64,000 nucleotides of DNA from Piezodorus guildinii (taxonomy: Eukaryota; Arthropoda; Insecta; Hemiptera; Pentatomidae). Below are positions 34,089 through 43,970 of this stretch, in pieces; within the stretch, counting starts at the first letter, position 1, and each line of letters opens with the position of its first letter. Under the pieces are notes generated by a model. It ran no database searches and had not been told where the DNA came from. It worked only from the letters and a program-made list of their open reading frames with translations. A program made the position numbers and the translations under genes. The stretch covers positions 51,969,313 through 52,033,312 of the forward strand of contig CM041298.1 of the NCBI GenBank assembly GCA_023052935.1, in the 5' to 3' direction.

Positions 34089-34681
34089 TTACACTATTTA
34101 CATTTATTATACGTCAATACATAAGTAAAAAAGTTCTCCAATATAAAAACATGTTTTGTTTTTGTAAAAAATTCGGTTGTAAAAGATCAGTCAATTGGAC
34201 TACTAACCAGGCCTCTGGGCGCCTACAGTTGTGTCATCCATTAAACGCTGGTGATCTCACCCAAGCGTCATCATTCAGTTAATACCACGATATTTACTAG
34301 CTTGCATAATTTTCTAATATATTTCCTATAAAGACTTATGTTTTGTAAATAATAAAATAAATCTTTTTTTCTTTTTTTTTCGGTTGTGGTACTTTGATTT
34401 GAGGGAATTGTTAAAAAATCTGATGTGCGCATCATACTTTGCTTATCACTTTCACTAACTTATTTACTAATTTATTTAATCATTATAATTTCATGTCTGA
34501 TCTGGATTCTGGAAAACACTTTTTAATCAGAAATAAATATTTGTACTCAATTCGATAATTAAATTCTTTCCCAGCTTAGAATGGGATGTATCAAAATGAA
34601 TAACCGATTTTCAACTTGATATTTGTATTATTATTCCTCTAATATTACAATAATTATTCAAATTATAGACCATTGCTATCC
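34089..34681. other. AT-rich spacer, no gene seen
   Basis: Nothing recognised between the SINE and the mariner relic. Confidence 0.5.
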
Positions 34682-34948
34682 ACCACCATTAGCAAATCCG
34701 TTAGCAAATTGCTCGATCCAACGCTGATACCATTCTTTTGTATTATGAGCACTCTGCAATTTCTACTTACGCAAAGTTATCAATTTTTTTTTCCTTAGAA
34801 GAAAATGGACCATGAATCGAAAGAAGTGGCAATCCAATGGGGCGACATCAAGACAATATGGTGTATGAGGAAAAATTTTCAAAATTTTCTTGGTTGGACG
34901 AAAAGTGTGAGGACGAGCATTATCTTGTTGGGATAAAACTCCATTCAA
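34682..34948 (-). pseudogene. mariner-like transposase C-terminal relic
   Basis: A minus-strand frame contains QDNARPHT and, further on, FPHTPYCLDVAPLDCHFFRF, which match the block around the second and third catalytic Asp of mariner transposases (DNARPH ... HPPYSPDLAPSDYHLF). The D-to-D gap is 29 residues instead of the usual 34, so a few residues are missing in between. After FLLRKKKLITLRK a stop interrupts the frame. The continuing translation (EWYQRWIEQFANG...) looks like the mariner C-terminus. The N-terminal two-thirds, the first catalytic Asp and the terminal inverted repeats are absent; a SINE S1 fragment abuts the cut end. Confidence 0.85.
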
Positions 34949-35150
34949 ACCCTGCAGATGCTCCTAGAATTTTTCAAAAAATAACATAAAATCCTTAACT
35001 ATGCAGTCCTTTAGGATATACCTAAAATAGTGTTGTCGAGCCTTTGGGATGTCAGTTACTAGTTAAAGATCGCTATGCTAATTAAACCTGGATTGGCAAA
35101 ATTAAGCCACTGGTAGCATCGTCCGAAGTTATATGGACAAACAAACAAGC
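34946..35150 (+). repeat. SINE S1, copy lacking most of the head
   Basis: It begins AACCCTGCAGATGCTCCTAG (the end of box B and the start of the body), continues through GCCTTTGGGATGTCAGTTAC and CTAATTAAACCTGGATTGG, and ends with GGACAAACAAACAAGC. It lies directly against the mariner relic. Confidence 0.75.
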
Positions 35151-35689
35151 ATAGAGTAACTTTGCTCCGAAGAGTTTCTCAAACCCTTGATGGTGAATTA
35201 TATCTTAGATTTTATGACATTTATGACAGTTATTAACCAATATCATTTTTAGCTTATATCAAATTAATACATCCCAAGAGTCCTAGAAGGCTTATATTGT
35301 TTTAAATATTATTATACTTCACGTCAGTAATATAATATGTTTAAAATAAAATCATAAATCGCGATGTAGAAATATAATATTATAAGGGAATGATAGATAG
35401 TAAGAGCAGGTGGTTGTGGGTTGACATCTGCTTTGGGACCCATTACCTTGACCTCAATTAATTTGTCCGATGTGGAACCCCCTAAGCAACCTTATCCTGT
35501 CTCTTGTCTTCATAATGGGCTTCCGAATTACTAATCATTAGGTATATATTGTATACCAATTTTTTTATTATATGTATACCAATTTTTGTATTACATGAAT
35601 ATTTTTTTACTTTCGGATTCATTTCCTTATTTTGTTCAGAAGGGGTGCCACCAATAACAATGTTGTCTATTATTTTCAGTGAGTTGTAA

Positions 35690-35730
<41 letters not shown>

Positions 35731-36833
35731 TTGTTTCCTTTTCGTAATAATAAACTACTTACAAATGCTTTAATACTCTATATACTTGTTATAATCAGAT
35801 ACTTGTTTAATAATATACCGCAGATGCGCAAATTCCATGAAGGGCAGATGGGAAATACTTACATGCCACGGGGATTACCATATTAAACGTCTTCTTATCT
35901 ATTTATTACTTCAATATTTATATTTTTTGCTGATTTGAATAATATCAGTCTTATTAAAATATAGAAAAAAAAAGTTGTTCTTGACTGTTTGAACAAGTAT
36001 TACAAAAATTATATTAATTACTTTTATATTATAATGATTAACTCACTTAGTCTCCGTCATGATTAGTCGTAGGTTTCTACATCATATTAATTAGCATTAA
36101 TAGTACTACATTTATAATGGAATAATTTTATTTTAAAATAGGACTACATCAGTTTGAGTGAAAAAATGGTAGCAGTAAAAATGAACCTCTGATTTTTTAC
36201 GTTCCAAGTTTGGTTGTCTAGGAGTCCGAAAGACCCCAGCCCTTCCCTCATAGCCACGTCACTCGTTCACATATGGTCATAAGTTCAGACCAATGGTAGG
36301 ACATCTCACACCAGCAGTCTGAAGAAGACAGACTTTTTTTTTTTTTTAATGAATTCCTGAGAAATAAAAATTTGATTGGTTATTGATTTACTGCTGTTTA
36401 AGAGACTTAGGTGTTTGTTTCGAAATCTAAGCTGAAGTAGACGTTTCATGCTCCTTATGATACGCGGCGAGTGATGCGCCTTATAAAGATGGACTATATA
36501 ATTAAGACGGTGTGGACAGTACTATGCACTCATGACCGCGCAGGGGTAATTGATAAGAAGCATGCAGTTGGGTGCAATTAATAGTGCACTCGCTGAAGAC
36601 AAATGTCAGAGCGATTAGCGAATGCCACCAATAGCTGCAAGAGATAGCTCTTAATTACAGTCTTAATGCTTGAGCCATCTCAAGTATCCAATGTGCATCC
36701 TTATTCGGTGGGTTCGAGTACCGGCGTCCGTTTTCATCTGTGAAGAATAATTTCCTAAAAAGTCCTTTTCAGTACCATCTTCTTATATTCGTTATTTTGG
36801 CAATCGTGGTTATTCCCAAAATGTATTTTATCT
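35151..36833. other. Spacer with microsatellite, no gene recognised
   Basis: Contains (AT)n at 35699-35728. 36160-36740 is GC-richer, and at about 36710-36735 it holds GGGTTCGAGTACCGGC, which looks like a tRNA-type box B, so an unclassified SINE may lie here. Confidence 0.45.
35699..35728. repeat. (AT)n microsatellite
   Basis: About 30 bp of alternating AT preceded by an A run. Confidence 0.95.
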
Positions 36834-36847
36834 TATTTAGATAGATA
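36834..36847. repeat. Target-site duplication (left) of an RTE-like LINE fragment
   Basis: TATTTAGATAGATA is repeated exactly at 37428-37441 on the other side of the fragment. Confidence 0.85.
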
Positions 36848-37427
36848 ATAATAATAATAATAATAATAAAAGTCTTTATTTATATGAAAATATAAAGTTA
36901 ATTTCTCTGCGTTATGTATACAAAATCAAAACATAATATTTACATGAGATATATTTACATATAGACCTTCCCAATGGGAGATTAGAGTCTTTTGGGCGGA
37001 GACTAGCCGAACCTAAAACCTAAAATTTGAGTTGCTGCTGGCACTTAGTTTTCCACAACTTCCTATCTTGTGCATATCTCATCCATAGAGAACCATCGTT
37101 TTTCCTCAATTCGTCGGCCCAGCGTTTGCGTTGTCGGCCTCTGCGTCTTTTCTTATCAATAGGGATCCATTCGGCAGCTCGCTTTGCCCAGCTATCTTCT
37201 GTTTTCCGCATGAGATGTCCTGCCCATGTCCACTTCATTTTTCTAGCATGAGCAATAGCGTCTGAGACATTTGTTATTTTCCTTATTCTATTAGAGTTAA
37301 TTTTGTCCCGCAGGAAGATTCCAAGCATAATCCGCTCCATTCTTCGTTGACAGACGTTTATTTTCTGTTCTATATTCTTTGTCTCTCTACTCGCTTCGGC
37401 GGTACATATACTAAAATTGGAACGATA
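36848..37427 (-). mobile_element. 5'-truncated RTE-like LINE with (ATT)n tail
   Basis: A 580-bp minus-strand insertion bounded by 14-bp target duplications. On the minus strand it runs from an ORF2 C-terminus through about 150 bp of 3'UTR to an (ATT)n tail (36848-36870 on the plus strand). A short simple-repeat tail rather than poly(A) is typical of RTE-type LINEs. Confidence 0.85.
37020..37427 (-). pseudogene. RTE-like ORF2 C-terminal fragment
   Basis: The open frame starts at the truncation point near 37427 and ends at a natural stop (37020-37022). It includes QRRMERIMLGIFLRDKI, KMKWTWAGHLMRK, and then RGRQRKRWADELRK and WMRYAQDRKLW. This MERxMLGxxLRDxI ... KWxWAGHxxR ... GRPxxRWxDD ... 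W.R.AQDR..W series is the well-known tail of many arthropod LINE reverse transcriptases. No stop or frameshift interrupts the retained part. The RT domain itself is missing, so the fragment is inactive. Whether the clade is RTE or a near relative should be checked. Confidence 0.88.
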
Positions 37428-37441
37428 TATTTAGATAGATA
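37428..37441. repeat. Target-site duplication (right) of the RTE-like fragment
   Basis: TATTTAGATAGATA, identical to 36834-36847. Confidence 0.85.
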
Positions 37442-37519
37442 TAAAATCAAATATACTATTATTTATCATGATTACTTGAAAACATTCCGTACCGTTCAAT
37501 ATATAAAGTCAAATTGAAA

Positions 37520-37575
37520 TTTGTTTGTTTGCTTATTTAACGTCACTTTATGCTACTGGCCAAACGGACGATATT
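37520..37575 (-). repeat. SINE S1 tail fragment
   Basis: TTTGTTTGTTTGCTTATTTA then ACGTCACTTTATGCTACTGG match the reversed S1 3' end only. Confidence 0.7.
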
Positions 37576-37621
37576 TTTTTTAAGGTCTTTATAATTTATG
37601 TCTAACTCTTACTAACATATA

Positions 37622-37624
<3 letters not shown>

Positions 37625-37675
<51 letters not shown>
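37625..37675. repeat. (AT)n microsatellite
   Basis: About 51 bp of alternating AT. Confidence 0.95.
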
Positions 37676-37678
<3 letters not shown>

Positions 37679-37699
37679 TTATATAAAATTATATTTATT

Positions 37700-37991
37700 G
37701 TTTGTTTGTTTATTCATTTAACGTCATCTTTTATAATACTGTAGCTTATCAGACGATGCTACAGTGGGAGTCCTAAATTCTGTCTATACAGGTTTAATTA
37801 GGATAGGGATCTTTAACGAGTACGTGACATCGGACAGGTCCGGGACTACCTTTTTACGTCCCCTCCGGAGCACGGCATAACTAAGGATTTTTTACTCCCA
37901 TTATAGAATCGTAGGAACATCTGCAGGTTTGAAACCGTGACCTTTTTGCATAGAAGGCTGTTATGCTAGCCACCATGCTACAGACGATCCC
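37700..37991 (-). repeat. SINE S1, nearly full-length minus-strand copy
   Basis: The plus strand reads from the reversed tail GTTTGTTTGTTTATTCATTT through TACAGTGGGAGTCCTAAATT, CAGGTTTAATTAGGATAGGG, ACGTCCCCTCCGGAG and GGTTTGAAACCGTGACC to the reversed box A, GCTAGCCACCATGCTACAG. It shares about 45 bp of sequence past the head with the copy at 33774. Confidence 0.88.
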
Positions 37992-38039
37992 TAAATTGAG
38001 ATTTGGTGTAATTACATTATTAAAATTTACATTTAAAAA

Positions 38040-39242
38040 ACAAAATTGATTTAAAATACTTAGAGAGTAGTATATATTGTATTTCAATATTAAAAATAAA
38101 TACGATAAAAATGCATTCAAAGTAAATATTCTCTTACTAACTACAGATATTTATTGCTAGGAGTACAAATACTTTACTTGTAAAAGTTATTTACTTTTTT
38201 CTTAAGTGTATATAAACATTTTTCTGTTAAATAATATCGTTATCATTTATTCTAGATATTGAAATAGAATTAAGGTTTTATGTTGGTGCTCTAACGATGA
38301 TTTTATGTTTAAACTATACCCATAGTATATAATAATAATAATAAATAAACTTAGTCGTTCAGTATCCTCTGGATAAATAATAGAGATATGAATAAGAAAC
38401 TTATGTTTTTCAATTAAATATAAAATACACATGTTCTTAAATAAAGTTACTGGCAATAACAATTATTGCCCCGATACTTACTAAGTTACAAACCAGGCCG
38501 TTACAATTGACATGAACGTTCTTACAACTCGATAAAATGGCTCACTACGACTTAAGCACTGGTCGAACGATCCAGTTCCTCACTGGAATAAGTGCCGTAA
38601 ATTTGTAACCGTTCCAAGCAACAATAAAATCGAGTTGAATCGGAATCGATTTGCATCTGGGAAAGAGTCGTTGCGATTATTGGCAATTCTTACAGGTTTT
38701 ATTGCATCTTGACAACACTTTGACTAGTAACGAGCCCTAAGTATTCGATTAGCAATATCAGGTATCGATATTGCAAGGTCGATTTTCCCTCCGATCGTCC
38801 GGGAGATAAAATCTTTATCAGTTGCCGGACTGCTTCAAGTCCAGTTCCCCTACTTACCTCCCTTGTCCAACAACTTCCTGTTTTCCTTTCTAAATAATTA
38901 GCTCTTTTATTTATAAACCATTTCTATTCACCCCGAAGCATGGGCTGTAACCGCATTTAAAAATGTAGTCGTGTTATAATTTATTCGTCCAGTGAGCAGG
39001 AATTCAAGTGATGAAAGTATTTGTGGTAAAAAAGATAATTCTGTCTACTCCATAAATGTATGTTATATACAATATGGCAACATAAAAATAACTCCAATTT
39101 TCTTTTCAAGTTTGGTGGCAAAAGAGATAACCTTTGGTAACTATAACTTCTGACGGAGAGAAATTTCGCTACAACTTGTTAAATATTGATAATTCATGTT
39201 ACAGACAATATTTTATGAAGTCCTATAATAACCTAAACAAAA
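38040..39242. other. Spacer, no gene recognised
   Basis: 38480-38880 is of more even composition and could be unique or conserved non-coding sequence. No frames over about 80 codons with domain content were found. Confidence 0.45.
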
Positions 39243-39528
39243 ACTCGTACTACCACAACCCATGAAGGGTCTTGGGCTCAGTACATAAAGAGGTTCCTAC
39301 TGATTCAAGGCCAACGGCCGATTAACGAGGTGATAAGGCCTTGATCACGATCAGTTTTTATTTTTTGGGTACCCACTTTATAGAGGCTGCCCCAGAAGGG
39401 TCTCTATGCCCTAGGGTCGCCCCACGATCGAATTGACAGAATAAATAATATTCTGCCACAGCCGAGAATCGAACCCAGGACCCAGAGAACAGTAGACTAT
39501 CACTCTATCCACTAGACCACGCAGCTCC
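39243..39528 (-). repeat. SINE S2, best-preserved copy (minus strand)
   Basis: Minus-strand head: GGAGCTGCGTGGTCTAGTGG, with box A at 39509-39519 and a box B, GGGTTCGATTC, at 39466-39476. Body landmarks follow: a CGACCCTAGGGCATAGAGAC block, CCCTTCTGGGGCAG, GATCGTGATCAAGGCC and CGGCCGTTGGCCTTG. It does not fold into a credible tRNA acceptor stem, so I treat it as a SINE. Confidence 0.88.
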
Positions 39529-41394
39529 TTAATGAGCATAAAACCTGTTCATACTAACACACAATTAAAGACCAACGGATATACATTTCCTAGATTTTTT
39601 CAATACATTATACTCCATATACAAACATCCAAAATATAAGAAATAGTTATGGTGAACCTACTCAGTATCGACAACATAAGAAGTTCGAAACATATAAAAA
39701 GATCTTTCGTGGTTCGGTCTAACTAAAGGAATAAGTTCTAATGGTTACTGTTCTAGACATTTAATTATTTCTGTATTTTCTCTATTCTATTTTCTTCGGA
39801 TGCCGTGTAGGCTACGTTTGTAAGTACCCACTAGTTGGCTGAGGGGCTTCACAAAAATGTGTGAGTGTATTCCTATTTATTCCATAAACTGCTTTATAGA
39901 GGAGGGTTGATCATATGATCCTCTAATAAAAATTATTACATATTTAATTAAGCATTAATTTCTTCGATCATATCTTTATTCTCATACATCAATATCATCT
40001 TCATTCTTCGACGTTCGGGTTTTTTTTCCATTTTAAAAACTAAAATTGTTAAGTACAGTTTGATTTTAGGTACATAAATTTTTATAAAGTCATGACGTAG
40101 ATAGAATTTCATACTATATAAATTAACTATAAATTTATCTTTTATGTTCATTATCTATTAATTTAGCTTAATACTTCAAGTCCTTTTTAATTGTTGACTA
40201 TTAGCTCCTTACTGTTTTAATTTACTACTTGTACTTAGCAAGTTCCATTGTTACTCTAATTTAATTCCTATGGCCTATTTTATTTTATTTTGATGTTATT
40301 GTTTACTTGGTTATTCGTTTTTTTACTCTTATATTTTTTTATTATATAATTTATAATGTCGGTGTAATGTTTACCAATTTTTTGTATTGTTATTTTTAGT
40401 TACATATATTGCTTCCAGTATTTTTTGTTTCTATTGCTTTTAGAAGTATCTAATATTTTTACATTTTCAAAATTAAATTTATGTCGCTTTTTTATATTTT
40501 GTAATGATAACGCTGTTTTTTTTGTTTTTTTTTTTATACTTTTACAATTTGAGATATGTTGAGATATTCTAGTTTTTAATTTTTTGGACGTTTAAATTTT
40601 AATAATATCCTTTTCAATGTTTTAACTGATTGTGAGTTCTCGGTTCTCTTTGGTTGAAATAAATTTTGGTAACAGGATAAGTAAGGCATGCCTAGCACAG
40701 TAATCACTTCACAGTCTTCCAAGTATCTTCTACTTAAGTTCCATCAAGAATTAATTAATTTAAATGCCCAATTGTAAGAGATTCATTAAGACTATAGCGG
40801 ACTGATACCCTCTTTAGGCATTTGCCTTGACCAAGCCGCTAATTGGAGAAAGTAGAAGAATTTAAGCTGGAAGACGATATTGCTCCAGGAAAGACCCGAA
40901 GACTATCTTCATCTTCATTCGTTAGCAGAGGCCTACGGTTTACGACTATACGATTCCCATTTCCATAAGCGTTAGGGTTCAGGTAAACCGTTTCAAAGTC
41001 GGATTATCTCTAGAGTAACGAGCAACTAGCAAAGTTATTTCTTTTATTCTCCGTCTATAAAAATTTATTTTTCTCATATTATATTTTTTTTTCTAACGTA
41101 CCGACGGAATAATATACTTCGCATTACTATTCCGACTTTGCTAATGATTTTCCGATTTGAAATAAATTGGTACTTAGGTTCAGAGACCTACGTGACTTAA
41201 CAGTTCCAACCCTTTCACTCGTAATGGGCCATGGTATTCTACGCATATTTAAAACGTAATTTATATTTTCATATCTCCTTTTTTTGTCCTAAGTATTGTT
41301 ATGTATAACCGTTTTATCCGCTTCCAAATTTTAATATTTTTAATGGTTTAGTACATAGCTTTAAAAACTAAAAAATCTAGCACGCACACACACG
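39529..41394. other. AT-rich spacer, no gene seen
   Basis: 40200-40620 is extremely T-rich. 40680-41000 is more mixed but without recognised content. Confidence 0.5.
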
Positions 41395-42090
41395 ACTTTT
41401 GCTTACCTTCGTTGTTAAAATCAATTTCAAAAATTTTAACATTTAGAGATGAAAATAAATTTTAAAGAATTAATTACATTACGTCTCAATAGAAACATGT
41501 GTTTTATTAAATAATATATTATACTTTTACTCGCCTTTTATCACTCTCCATTAATTTTTACAATTTTTTGTATAAGATCATTTTTTTTTCCTAAAATCTT
41601 TATCTTTCCAACACGGTATATTATACATCTACGTATATTACTGTTTTTATATTAAAAAATATTTTTGCTCTTTTCTCCTTTAGTTTTATCTACCTTGTAT
41701 ATTTAGCCGTCCTTTATCAATGTCATTAAGATGATATGGTTAATCTTTTGGAATGTACAAAATTATAGGTACTTTCAGAGTAAGAAAATGTCAAATATCG
41801 GCTTTTAAGCCCTGTCAGGCTGTTTTAATCAGAATGAACCCTACATGATATAAATGCCCATCAAATTTTACCAGTTTAATCAAAATCGTTTAAGCCGATT
41901 TTGAGAAAATCGTAAAAAGGTGCAAAATGCATATAATGTAGCTCTTCCGGTAAGCCGGTTTTAGTGAAAAACTTCCTTTGTTGGTGATCAAATTCATCCA
42001 ATTTGTATATTAAGCCATGCTATTCATCAATGCTAATAAAATGATATGGTTATTTTTTCGGACTCTACAAAATTTAAGTTAATTTAGGTG
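41395..42090 (-). repeat. Family A repeat, inverted copy A5, rearranged at one end
   Basis: It reads family A in reverse from a right end of ACTTTTGCTTAC (41395-41406) through CATGTGTTTTATTAA, TCTTTCCAACACGGTATATT, GCCCTGTCAGGCTG, TCAAAATCGTTTAAGC and AGGTGCAAAATGCAT. The left end of the repeat is lost. Instead 42000-42090 repeats a stretch similar to 41690-41790 (TTGTATATTAAGCC...ATTCATCAATGCTAATAAAATGATATGG), showing an internal duplication or a second partial copy. Confidence 0.75.
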
Positions 42091-42239
42091 AGTGAAGTAA
42101 TATTAATAAATAATAATAATTTTAGGAAACTTTGGTAGTTGGTTTAGTTGTAAAAGCAAAAAAAACTGCTAGAGAGGCTAATAAAATAGTAATGTACAGT
42201 AACTACATAATAAAATTACCTAATTAGATGTCCATTCTT

Positions 42240-42370
42240 TGAAAGTAAGAAAAGTAAATTTTATTCTGGTACCATCTGTCTTCTAAGATTATTATTAAAG
42301 TATAAAAACTGAGCTTGTGTCTGGAATAATAATAAACACATTACAAAAACAAACATAACTAAGCATTCTT
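42240..42370 (-). repeat. LINE 3'UTR fragment (same family as 62290-63075)
   Basis: GAAAGTAAGAAAAGTAAATT, ACTGAGCTTGTGTCTGGAAT and CATTACAAAAACAAACATAA match the 62300-62412 region in order. Only the distal 3'UTR is present. Confidence 0.6.
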
Positions 42371-42424
42371 CGTTATTATTATTTATAATGTCTTATTATT
42401 GGCATTACTCGTCAATTATTTCGC

Positions 42425-43160
42425 AACTTGCTCAAACCGCAGGTAGCTCCTCTTCCGCAAGTAGACCCCCGTTAACGAAGTACGCAACATTCTCATGGAA
42501 ATGTAAGATCGGCCGTGAGTGCACTCTTTAATGCCCTAAATGGCCTAGTACTAATCCCGTCTCAGGGTACTTTTGAGTTGCGCACCGCGGGGGGTGTTAG
42601 ACCCTTTTCGCACCCTAGCAACCCTTTTCTCCCGCCGCCCGTTATTTATCCTAAAACTATTTAAATTGCTGCGCAGATGCGCTGGATGCACTCGCTGCTT
42701 GATATTCACAGCAGCCCTGGAGCTCGGAGCTGCTTAGTATGCAGACAGCGGGGACAGATTTCTTTGCGCTAACTTACTGTCATTAGGATGGAAGCTACTC
42801 GGTGATTCGCACTTATACCAAGTCTCCAATGACACACCTTTCTGTACTTCATGAATGTATAGTAATACATATGACTGCCGACAAAATATATTAAAATGAC
42901 CCCAAATATTTATTCTGGGCTCTGCTAACTTCATCACCTGCTTTATTGAATGTCTTGCTGCCCAAATACAGTGGGTGGCTTTTATTCCGTGAGCCAGCAA
43001 CTCCAGCAACAAAAATGAAACCTATTATACCAAAAATATTAGTATGTTTTATACTAGCATCTATCACGTTAGAGAAAAAATACACGTCTACTAACTCAAA
43101 TCTACTACAAAATGTTCACTATTCAAATAGGAAATATAATATGGTTATTCTTTTGTAACA
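42425..43160. other. GC-rich island, unidentified; candidate promoter or exon
   Basis: 42430-42850 stands out as the most GC-rich stretch of this part, with CpG-containing strings such as GCGCACCGCGGGGGGTG and CTGCGCAGATGCGCTGG. A minus-strand frame of 92 codons (42734-43012) and overlapping frames on both strands occur; none shows a known domain. A gene end or promoter is possible but unsupported by any recognised motif beyond composition. Confidence 0.35.
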
Positions 43161-43444
43161 TAATTATGACAACTATCTTAGAAAAGACTCATCCTATAAG
43201 ATTAATTGTTATGAAGTAAATAATCAAGTATTTAATAAGCTTCCGTTTGAGTGGTAGAAGACATTTGTATCTCTTATATTCAACAATATAGAGGTGTTAT
43301 ATACAATACACAATTTTTTTAGGGACTGGGCGTCCTGTGACTAAAGGTATATATTTCATGTTGTTGATGAAATTTATTGTAACAAAAAAAAATAGTTGAA
43401 TAAGTAAATTTTCAAGAATAATGATTAACAAATGTATAAACTTT
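43161..43444. other. AT-rich spacer, no gene seen
   Basis: Nothing recognised. Confidence 0.5.
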
Positions 43445-43579
43445 TATAGGTGGAATAATCAGCTTGTGAGCCATGTTAGGGCATACTGAGCCATGACGAT
43501 GGCTCTCAAGTTTGAGCCGAAACGTCGGCAAAATTAAAAATTTTCAAAAAATGACTGATTCCTGGTTATTCCACTTATA
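43445..43579 (+). repeat. Inverted-repeat hairpin with hammerhead-like core
   Basis: TATAGGTGGAATAATCAG (43445-43462) and CTGGTTATTCCACTTATA (43562-43579) are inverted repeats with 16 of 18 matches. Between them lies ATGACGA, a perfect GGCTC/GAGCC stem with an eight-base loop, then GAAACGTC. This is the order of a hammerhead ribozyme core (CUGANGA, stem II, GAAA, cleavage site), but the first C is A here. Such motifs occur in Penelope-like retroelements. No reverse transcriptase is nearby. Confidence 0.5.
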
Positions 43580-43690
43580 ATAGTTTCTACAGTCGACTAT
43601 ACATCCTCAATATAATACAAATGTATAAACTAAATATTTTTACTGATTTCGTTTAAAATTAGATCCTGCAGAATCAATATAATTCCTCTT

Positions 43691-43970
43691 AGGCATCTGT
43701 GGTGTAGTGGCCATCTATGCCCAAGGTCACAGCTTTAAACCCGGCAGATGGTCCTAGAATTTTTGTTTTTAAAGGAGTAAAAAATCCACTATTATGTCAT
43801 TTTTTGAAGGGGACGTAAAATGGTGATTAAGAGCCTATGCGATGTCAGGTATTCGTTAATGGTCCCTATCCTAATTAAACCTAAGTGGCAAAATTTAGGA
43901 CTCTCACTGTATCATCGTCTGATCAACCACAGTAGAATAAAAGTGACATTAAATGAATAAAGAAACTAAC
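43691..43970 (+). repeat. SINE S1, plus-strand copy with intact tRNA-like head
   Basis: Box A TGGTGTAGTGG (43700-43710) and a box-B-like GCTTTAAACCC (43732-43742) form the head. The body follows with GGAGTAAAAAATCC, GGGGACGTAAAA, GATGTCAGGTATTCGTTAAT, CTATCCTAATTAAACC, AGGACTCTCACTGTATCATC and a tail of GTGACATTAAATGAATAAAG. It defines the family's orientation. Confidence 0.9.

Noticed and set aside
39466..39528. Possible tRNA gene on the minus strand (good A and B boxes)
   Set aside because: No matching acceptor stem at the ends, and the sequence is the head of a repeated SINE (S2).
42734..43012. 92-codon minus-strand frame as a host exon
   Set aside because: No recognisable domain or clear splice sites; two other frames overlap it. 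Retained only as a reason to examine the island.
43691..43760. Possible tRNA gene on the plus strand
   Set aside because: Head of SINE S1; box B is degenerate and the sequence continues into the shared SINE body.
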